From: Basidiobolus meristosporus CBS 931.73
Taxonomy: Eukaryota > Basidiobolomycota > Basidiobolomycetes > Basidiobolales > Basidiobolaceae
Reading direction: 5' to 3'
Length of the DNA stretch: 64,000 bases
Assembly: GCA_002104905.1 (NCBI GenBank)
Contig: MCFE01000069.1
Span: 1-64,000 of the forward strand
In this document: positions 57,355 to 64,000 of the stretch, piece by piece
Layout of the letters: each line of letters opens with the position of its first letter
Position numbering within the stretch: position 1 is the first letter of the stretch
Made by a program: the position numbers and the translations under genes
Notes under the pieces: generated by a model
What the model saw: the letters and a program-made list of their open reading frames with translations, nothing else
Database searches by the model: none
Told to the model about the DNA's origin: nothing

Positions 57355-58737
57355 TTAATAACCACCGTTGGGGTCGCCACGTCTGTTGGATCCAACACGG
57401 ATCTTACCATCCAAGAGATTGCACACACCGGAGCTGACGTTGATGCCAGCAACCTGAGAAGCGCTAACGATAGCACGGCACTTCATTTTCTCGAGACGGA
57501 GGTGGTCAATATCGATGCCTAACTTAAGGCAGATTCCCAGATCGATGTTGGCGCCACACAAGGTACGGATCTTGGCAATGATGGTCTCGCATGACCTAGG
57601 GTAGCGAGGCTTTCCATTTGTTGGTGGATAGGCTGGGGGCTCACAACCCTTGCATGGCTTTTCCGGAGTTGGAGGATAGCCGGGTGGGTTGGTAGGAGGT
57701 ACTGGAGGCTCAACAGGTGGCTCGCAGGGTTTGCCAGGCTTGCATGGAGTCGGGGGATTGGCAGGTGGGTTGGTAGGAGGTACGGGTGGCTCGACTGGAG
57801 GCTTACCGGGGGTTTCCGGTTTACCTGGAGTTGGGGGATAAGCGGGTGGGTTGGTCGGGGGCTCAACAGGTGGCTCGCAAGGTTTGCCAGGCTTGCATGG
57901 TGTCGGTGGATAGGTGGGCGGGTTAGTAGGGGGTGTGGGAGGCTCAACTGGAGGTTCAACAGGTGGCTCACATGGTTTTCCAGGTTTACATGGTGTCGGA
58001 GGATAGGTGGGCGGGTTAGTAGGGGGTGTGGGAGGCTCAACTGGAGGTTCAACAGGTGGCTCACATGGTTTTCCAGGTTTACATGGTGTCGGTGGATAGG
58101 TGGGCGGGTTAGTAGGGGGTGTAGGAGGCTCAACTGGAGGTTCAACAGGAGGCTCACATGGTTTTCCAGGTTTACATGGTGTCGGAGGATAGGTGGGTGG
58201 GTTAGTAGGGGGTGAGGGAGGCTCAACAGGAGGCTCACATGGCTTTCCAGGTTTGCATGGAGTTGGAGGATAGGTAGGGGGCTCTACGGGAGGCCTACCG
58301 GGCTTGCCAGGCCTACCAGGCCTACCAGGCCTTCCGGGTTTACAAGGCCTATTGGGCCTATAGGGGGCATGTGGCCTCCTGCCATGTATGGTACTTATCT
58401 CACCATCTCTTTTCAAGAATTTCTCTCCGTGACCTCCAAGGGCCAAGCAGACTTCCGCATTAACCTTTATTCTCAGAACATTGGCCGCTGCGACAGCTTC
58501 AGCACAAGTCATCTCGGATGGAACACCGGTAATGAGCGGGGCCAACCTGATGACGGTATCATTCAGGCAGGTCTTTGCGTCTGCCTTGATTCCAAGAGCA
58601 GCAAGTCTCGCAACTACTCCGTCACAGACAGATTTCGCATGCTGAGCGTTGACAGGGTGGGCTTTCAGATTCGTGGATTCGTCGGCCATTACGAGCACAG
58701 CAGGTAACAGGGCTAAAGCGCTTGCGAAGAACTTCAT
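57355..58737 (-). CDS. Secreted proline-rich repeat protein with two flanking four-cysteine modules
   Basis: Single exon, 460 aa, not matched to a named family. The signal peptide is KFFASALALLPAVLVMA. Residues 38-101 form a four-Cys helical module (C..ARLAALGIKADAKTC, C.AEAVAAANVLRIKVNAEVC). A basic link leads to a collagen-like stretch (CKPGRPGRPGRPGKPGRPP), then about eight copies of a roughly 31-residue Pro-rich unit built from PPTPCKPGKPCEPPVEPP and PTNPPTYPP. The C-terminal 78 residues (from SCETIIAKI) repeat the four-Cys module with the same spacing. Each repeat adds two Cys in a CKPGKPC motif, so heavy disulphide cross-linking is likely. Such a layout fits an extended wall or extracellular-matrix protein. 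The frame is intact and the repeat length is a multiple of three. Confidence 0.85.
   Translation of the reverse strand: MKFFASALALLPAVLVMADESTNLKAHPVNAQHAKSVCDGVVARLAALGIKADAKTCLNDTVIRLAPLITGVPSEMTCAEAVAAANVLRIKVNAEVCLALGGHGEKFLKRDGEISTIHGRRPHAPYRPNRPCKPGRPGRPGRPGKPGRPPVEPPTYPPTPCKPGKPCEPPVEPPSPPTNPPTYPPTPCKPGKPCEPPVEPPVEPPTPPTNPPTYPPTPCKPGKPCEPPVEPPVEPPTPPTNPPTYPPTPCKPGKPCEPPVEPPVEPPTPPTNPPTYPPTPCKPGKPCEPPVEPPTNPPAYPPTPGKPETPGKPPVEPPVPPTNPPANPPTPCKPGKPCEPPVEPPVPPTNPPGYPPTPEKPCKGCEPPAYPPTNGKPRYPRSCETIIAKIRTLCGANIDLGICLKLGIDIDHLRLEKMKCRAIVSASQVAGINVSSGVCNLLDGKIRVGSNRRGDPNGGY
57670..58260 (-). repeat. In-frame minisatellite, 93-bp unit
   Basis: Coding repeat inside the proline-rich gene. The marker CATGG...CCAGG recurs at 57971, 58064 and 58157 (93-bp steps), then at 58238 after a unit 12 bp shorter. 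The outer units are more diverged. The three inner copies are almost identical. Confidence 0.9.
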
Positions 58738-59699
58738 GACTCTGAACAGTCGAGGATAGTTGGAATGGAGTGATTTGATTTGACCCAGGGAGGGGAATCC
58801 TATATTTATAGCTGGTTTGCTCTCTGGAAGATCATTGAACCGTTGACATATTGTGAGATGATTTACTTGGAGTGGGTGGAGTGTTTGGCTACACTACCTT
58901 TGAGTTGAGCGCGAATAACAAATATGCCAGCTGTGAGTAAAATGCAAACCTCGAGATTTCCAGTTTATGCAACATATTTGTTATCAGATCCAAACATTCA
59001 AGTATGTGATACGGGCATGTTTGGATCCACCAATATAAACCCAAGTCAAAAATGGAAGTTGCTTAAATTTCATTGACAGACGATCATGAAATATAGAAAT
59101 ATGGGGAGTATTTGTTTTGCACCGAAAGCAAAGGTTGTTTCACCCTACTCACATTATTCTGGTTCTTCAAGCAGCTACACTCGCGGTCATTCGCACTCTA
59201 GCTCGTGTAGCTATACAATCCAGCAATTCAACCTCAAAATTCGTCAACAACTCGTCAGTCATTGGGAAAGCAAACCGTGGATCATTTTGGCAAACTCTTC
59301 CTTGTATTAAACTAAGATCATCTTGGCTTTTCTCTCACATATCAAATTTCTGAATTCTAATGATGTGCTTAAAGTGTTCTGAAAACATCTTGAATGTAAC
59401 TATACAAGTTTTACGAGGAGCATTTCTTGCAGGGCACTGAGGCACCTTTGGGTTTGTTTAGCAAATTATCAATCCAAGATATGGGGTGCCCGTTCTTCAT
59501 TTTTACTGAGTCTAATGTCCTTAAGTCAATATACACTTATGGTGCGCTATCCCTTATCCTACGTAATTTTAGTGCATCTGGAGGTGAGTTGCTTGGTCTG
59601 ATGTACCCTTGCTCCAGTGGCTGGTCTTGAAGGTGTTGAATCTTGCATTTACAGCTGAATATTACTTCAACTTAGTTGATTAGATCAAATTCATTGAGC
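58738..59699. other. Promoter of the proline-rich gene and transition to the repeat-like block
   Basis: No gene supported. ORFs at 59086-59353 (Ser-rich) and 59427-59630 have no motif. A TATATTTATA element at about 58800 lies roughly 60 bp upstream of the proline-rich ATG and is a plausible TATA box. Confidence 0.45.
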
Positions 59700-60554
59700 T
59701 TTGCCACTTCCTGCCTAAGTTCTGTGCTATGATATACTTTATAGAATTTTCCTCTGCTATCAGATACCTTAGGCATAGAAACTTGCTCACATACACTTGA
59801 GACTCCGCTGGAAATGTTGCAGGTACATATTTTGCCAAAAATTTTCAATTATATGCATTACTCTTGCATTGCACCCCTCCTTATGCCACTAGTATATTGC
59901 ACTAAGCAATCAATAAAGTTTATTTAACTTGTGATTAATATATTTGCAAGTATTTATTTACACCTAATTAAATTATTGTGCAAGTCACTCAAACCATTGA
60001 ACATGAGCCCTAGATTATATTACTAAGTGTTTTGCTGGGATCTACCCCATGTATCTTCCTGTTACACTAAATTCCCAGAGCATAAGCATCCTCCATATAA
60101 TTCAAAGCCTCAAGGTCTCAAATCATGTTTTTGGGACACTTCAAGGCATATTGTATGCACTAGCTATCCCAAAGCTGCGCAGTTGTGAAAATGCACTTAG
60201 AATGCCCTCATGACAGCATAGAAGAAGTTTGATAGATCCAGAAGAAAAAACAAAGTATTTTATAACCCCAGCTTACAAATATCAAAACAAAACCTGTATT
60301 TCAATTGAAAGGCACCAAGTAGCAGAGAAAACTGGAGAGACAACAAAAATGTCTTTTAGTCTTGCTTGGCTACAAACAGGATGTATTCAAGATATAAACA
60401 TATTGCTCTAACGATGCTCCTGGGTGAGGCAACAGTTTACTTGTGGTATGTTTCAGTGGAATTGGTTCTCAACACACCAATGCTAAAGAATAAATGAAAT
60501 ACAGTAAGCATGAATATGGAAAAGCTGCATTGATTAGGGTAATGAGCTCTTATC

Positions 60555-60820
60555 TTTAAGAAGAAAAATCAAGAAAAGGCCAGCAAAATATCATTCAAAT
60601 ATCAGCAGATTTCCCAGCTTCTCAGAGCTGACAACTCTCAAAGTTGCAGGTACCAAGTATTAAGCCAACAAGCTGACATATTTACAAGAGGAGACAAGGC
60701 CTACTAGTAGTCAAACCAAATTTGGTAATTGGCAGCTCATCAATTCTGGTCAAAGTTGTAACTGAAGATTTGAAGGAAAAACACCAGTGGATTATCAGTA
60801 TGCCATTGAAATATTAGCAG
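60555..60820 (-). repeat. Dispersed repeat, copy 3 (inverted relative to copy 1)
   Basis: On the minus strand it reads TATTCTGCTAATATTTCAAT, then CTGGTGTTTTTCCTTCAAAT, TCTTCAGTTACAACTTTGAC, GTCTCCTCT, GGTACCTGC, GAGAGTTGTCAGC and TTTTGCTGGCCTTTTCTTG. This is the same block order as 17005-17245. Confidence 0.6.
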
Positions 60821-62373
60821 AATACTAGCTTAAAATCAGATGAATTTAAATTTGGTATTTTTCACAGGGTGTGTGCATTCTGCATAGCCACAGGTATAAG
60901 CTTTTAGATGTGGGTCACTGACTTTGAAGCTCCCCAATATATCAGAAGCCAAAAAGTGCAGTTACTGAAAAATAAGAAGCCCTACTTCAGATAGCATTCA
61001 TGTCAGATAAAAAATTCCCAGTGCCTTGCAGCAATTAGCTAGTCTTGTGCATCTGAGCTGTGCTGAATGGAGCCACATACCTATTTTGACAGTGCAGCCC
61101 AACCTCAAACTCAAGAAGTAAATCCATGAAAATCAACTGTTCAATAAGTATTTCTGCCATAACACCCTTTTTCCATTGTGGCATCATTATATTCCACTGA
61201 TTCCTTGACATTGTTGATATGTATCTCAGTGGGACCTCCACACCATCTACAATGGAGGATATGGAGGCTGTGGTAGAGGAATTGCCTTTCTCTGCTAAGG
61301 CATGCCAGACTTCTTATGGCCTCTTTAATATTTATCTTAGCCCACTCTTTATCATTGCACTCAACAGCTTCACAAATCTTAATGTTGTTGGATTTTTAGG
61401 CATTGGTATATACACCATAGTCCCTCCCTCCTATGCTGAGATAGGTTTTTCTGTGGGCTTTATCTTTGGGCACTTTTATTGAGCTTCAAAGACTGTATGG
61501 TGGTACTCCACCATTACATTGACAGATGGTTCATTACTGATTAGTGACACTGAGCTACTATTCTCCATTTGCAACACTGATTGCTTTACCAGCATTATCT
61601 ACCTATCCCCTCTCTGGCCTATTTCCTGAGTTCTTTGGGCTATTGCATCCATCCCATTGGCAACAGAGCCTAACTGCCTCACTGATGCTTTGGTATGAGC
61701 TGACAAGATACTTACAAATACTGATGGTGGTGAGGTTACAACAGTCATTTACTGGTCTGTCACCAGAAGTACTGTGTTAGCTATATTCCCATCTGCCTGA
61801 GCTTTGTAGAGAGCTTTCAGCTCTGCAGATATTCTCAACTGCCTACTAGACTATATGCCTTTGGAGTTGACATTATTACCTTCAGAGGGCACACCATCAA
61901 TATGGCCTTCTATGAATGTAGCCCTGCTTGTTGCACTGAATATCAGAGCAAGCTGTTATCCAACCATTTCTTTGCTGTTATTTGCAATGCAATCTGATTG
62001 GATACCAGGCAAGTTTGCTATATTTTTTGGCAACATATATATGTAACTGAGCCAAATAAAGGGCAAAATAGTGTTACATATACATGTGTATGTGATGCTA
62101 CAGCTTTACTTAAAATGATTACTATGGAGGGTCCATGTTGGATCTTACCTTTGATCTAAAAACTTAAAATAACACTTTATCACTCACCCTATGAAAATAA
62201 TTTGTTCCTGCAGGTGGATCCAATCTGCATCAGCCATCAGGATCCCATTTGGAGACCATCATAATACCAGCAGCTTGGAATTAGCAACCCTCTTAACAAT
62301 CTTATTACAGAATCATAATGGCATTTAGCTAATTTTACTGCTAAATAAAGTTATAAAACCTGACAGGGTTTGA

Positions 62374-62790
62374 TTGGTACTGTGGCAATAATTGCATTGC
62401 ATTGTTGCAGTCTTGATGTGCTCTACAACTATCTCAAATGGATCTAACTGGCCAGTATAATCAATTGCCTTATATGTCAGAAAACTTGACAATGTTTTGA
62501 AAGCCTCACTGTGAGTCACTTATGGCTTTATTTTGGCAGTATGGTGGTCTACTGCTAGTTCTGTATCATGCCACTGTAGGTTTAATCAGTGCTGTAGCAA
62601 TAATTACATGGCATTATTGCTGTCTTAATATACCCAACAACTTTTTAAATGCACCTAGCTGGCCAGAACATCCAGTTGCCTTATATGGCAAAAAGTTGAT
62701 GGTGTTTTGATGGCATCATTGACCATTTCCAATTGCATTTTCACAACTGTATTGCAGCCTACAGCCAGTTCTGTACAATGCTACTGTACC
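62374..62790 (-). repeat. Tandem duplication of about 200 bp inside the transposon block
   Basis: Two diverged copies, about 62374-62578 and 62589-62790. Shared blocks: AATAATTGCATTGCATTGTTGCAG / AATAATTACATGGCATTATTGCTG (20 nt or less each in alignment), CTGGCCAG, TTGCCTTATATG and the TCTGTA.CATGC.ACTGTA end. On the minus strand each encodes a CNYC motif (MQCNYCHST, MPCNYCYST). Confidence 0.6.
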
Positions 62791-62873
62791 AATTTACCAA
62801 ATGTTGTTTCCTTTTTCTACCTCCCCTTGTGCAATTCATATAATCCACTACAGAGTCACTTCTCTTTATTTGC

Positions 62874-63855
62874 TCACCCACTACTACCTTGGGTATTCCA
62901 CATATAACTCAAATCAAAAACTACAACCTCCGGCTTACTAACCTCTACAATCACACACACCTGCTGCAAATGACATACCTCCATCAGCTCAACTTTATGG
63001 CTCTTTAGTGTGATACATGCAAAGCTGCCATATGCCTTGTACTGCTGGTAACATATACATCTTGCAAACCTATGCTTGGTTGCCACCACTTCTGCCATGA
63101 ATACCTCTTGAATATCAGCAATTAACTTTTTGGTATTTAGCCAATATGTTCCTTCTCCCTGCTGGATTCTAGTCCCCCATATAGATGTGCTCTGGCTCTT
63201 GTTTGTGTGAGCTCCATATTGAAAGGTGTAGAAGTGGGCTTGTGACCAAGAGAAACCCGGCATACTTTGGTAGAGCTTTCCTAATAAAAATTAGTTGCAT
63301 GCTGCTCCCAACCCAACTTTGCATTACTTGACTGATTACCCATGCAGTGAGGTTGCTTAGCTTCTTAATGCCATAGGCATAGGTGTCTCCATGTGCACAT
63401 CTGTCCTCAGTATTTTCAAACTCTTCCTGGTTGTCCTCCATGTACCAATTTATCACTTCCATCACAGACTTGAAGATAATACTTCTGATGAGATTGGGAT
63501 ATTGTAGTACCTGCAACTTGACTTGTCTTCCTATCTCCCCACACATCTGATCCATAGGAAGCTCCCAACAGGTGATGCAAGGCCCAATATCTTCCACACA
63601 CCAAGCAAGATGGAGTAGAGAATGGATAAAGTAGTGGCAGAGATCTACATGTTCAGCTTGATGTCTGTAGTATTGCCGCTCAAATCCCATTACAAGCTTC
63701 TTGCACAACAGCTGTAGATGTGTCAAGTTGGCATTGGTGATCCGCTCTGGGATAAATATAACTGCAATGTCCATATTTGACTCCCAATGCTTCCAATGTA
63801 CTCTTGGTAGGAATGGCTTCAAAATATTACTTGAATAAATACATATCCAGCTCAT
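62874..63855 (-). pseudogene. Transposase-like fragment, probably CACTA/DUF4218-type
   Basis: Two overlapping minus-strand ORFs, 63855-63169 and 63263-62874, look like one reading frame broken by a shift near 63.2 kb. The first contains HYFIHSLLHLAWCVEDIGPC followed by ITCWELPMDQMCGEIGRQVK, similar in order to the HxxxH..DIG....W.FPMER.CG block of fungal CACTA-type transposase C-terminal domains. WESNMDI upstream and an Asn/Lys-rich middle fit the same protein. The 5' part lies beyond the window. The frameshift, the missing start and the CpG-poor surroundings indicate that it is inactive. Confidence 0.5.
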
Positions 63856-64000
63856 CTAGTTGTTGCATCTGCATTGTTGCATATGAGTATGAACATGGAT
63901 TGGATCCCATGAGAAGTACTTAGGGTAGCAAATACTCTGTAATATCTTGCCAATTCTTTCAAGTTTCTCCAGTATCTGAAAGGGCACATTGAGCTTGAAA

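Larger units (their letters stand above)
59700..64000 (-). mobile_element. Decayed, CpG-depleted transposon block
   Basis: Composition changes near 59.7 kb: CpG almost disappears (about seven in 4.3 kb, none from 60413 to about 62927) while TG and CA are common. ORFs are short and broken except on the minus strand at 62874-63855. The block contains a duplicated 200-bp segment near 62.4-62.8 kb and a dispersed-repeat copy. It runs off the window end. Family not certain: motifs in the ORF at 63169 suggest the CACTA-like Tnp/DUF4218 group of fungal elements. Confidence 0.65.

Noticed and set aside
57519-58238. Long minus-strand ORF of 239 codons rich in Leu/His inside the proline-rich gene.
   Set aside because: It is the alternate frame of a repeat whose unit is a multiple of three, so it stays open automatically. 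The other frame has a signal peptide and Cys modules.
1-64000. CRISPR arrays, bacterial operons, Shine-Dalgarno sites or phage genes.
   Set aside because: Introns, gene spacing and gene families are eukaryotic, and no regularly spaced short direct repeats were seen outside the coding minisatellite.

Overview
The window looks like nuclear DNA of a filamentous, early-diverging fungus. Short introns (about 50-150 bp, GT..AG, often ending TAACAG or CTAG) interrupt most genes, there is no operon structure, and the repertoire is fungal: a Rom2-type RhoGEF with a CNH domain, a PHO80/PCL-like cyclin, a Ptc-type PP2C and a PDK/BCKDK-family protein. Placement near the Zoopagomycota/Entomophthoromycotina (Basidiobolus-like) or Mucoromycota is a guess, based on an SNAPC3 homologue, LAPTM-like expansions, bacterial-looking GSTs and a dockerin-bearing phosphodiesterase.

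Layout. 1-11 kb: a trihelix/Myb-SANT regulator (-), a WRN-like 3'-5' exonuclease (-), a single-pass membrane protein (+) and the RhoGEF (+). 11.3-20.8 kb: eight membrane-protein loci, all on the minus strand. Five are a clear LAPTM4-like paralogue array at different stages of decay, sharing an 81-nt first exon and, where intact, a C-terminal YxxL tail. One is a more divergent member with an in-frame stop, one is a DUF4203/TMEM198-like protein and one is an unassigned membrane protein. 21.5-35.5 kb: a J-protein, a cyclin, an F-box/LRR protein, an unknown cysteine-rich protein and a PC-esterase-like type II membrane protein. 38-41 kb: two tandem intronless bacterial-type GST genes. 42.4-51.2 kb: an eight-exon SNAPC3 gene, an intronless methylesterase-like alpha/beta hydrolase, a seven-exon PP2C and a six-exon PDK-like protein whose ATP-binding boxes look broken. 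53.5-58.7 kb: three neighbouring secreted proteins on the minus strand: a small beta-rich protein, a dockerin-phosphodiesterase, and a proline-rich repeat protein flanked by two copies of a four-cysteine module. 59.7-64 kb: a compositionally distinct block with almost no CpG and a decayed transposase-like ORF, read as an old methylated transposon.

Most exon models below were built by hand from splice consensus, frame continuity and domain logic. Every multi-exon model given as complete totals a multiple of three. Products are family-level recognitions from motifs, not search results. Several kilobase-scale stretches hold no gene that I can support.
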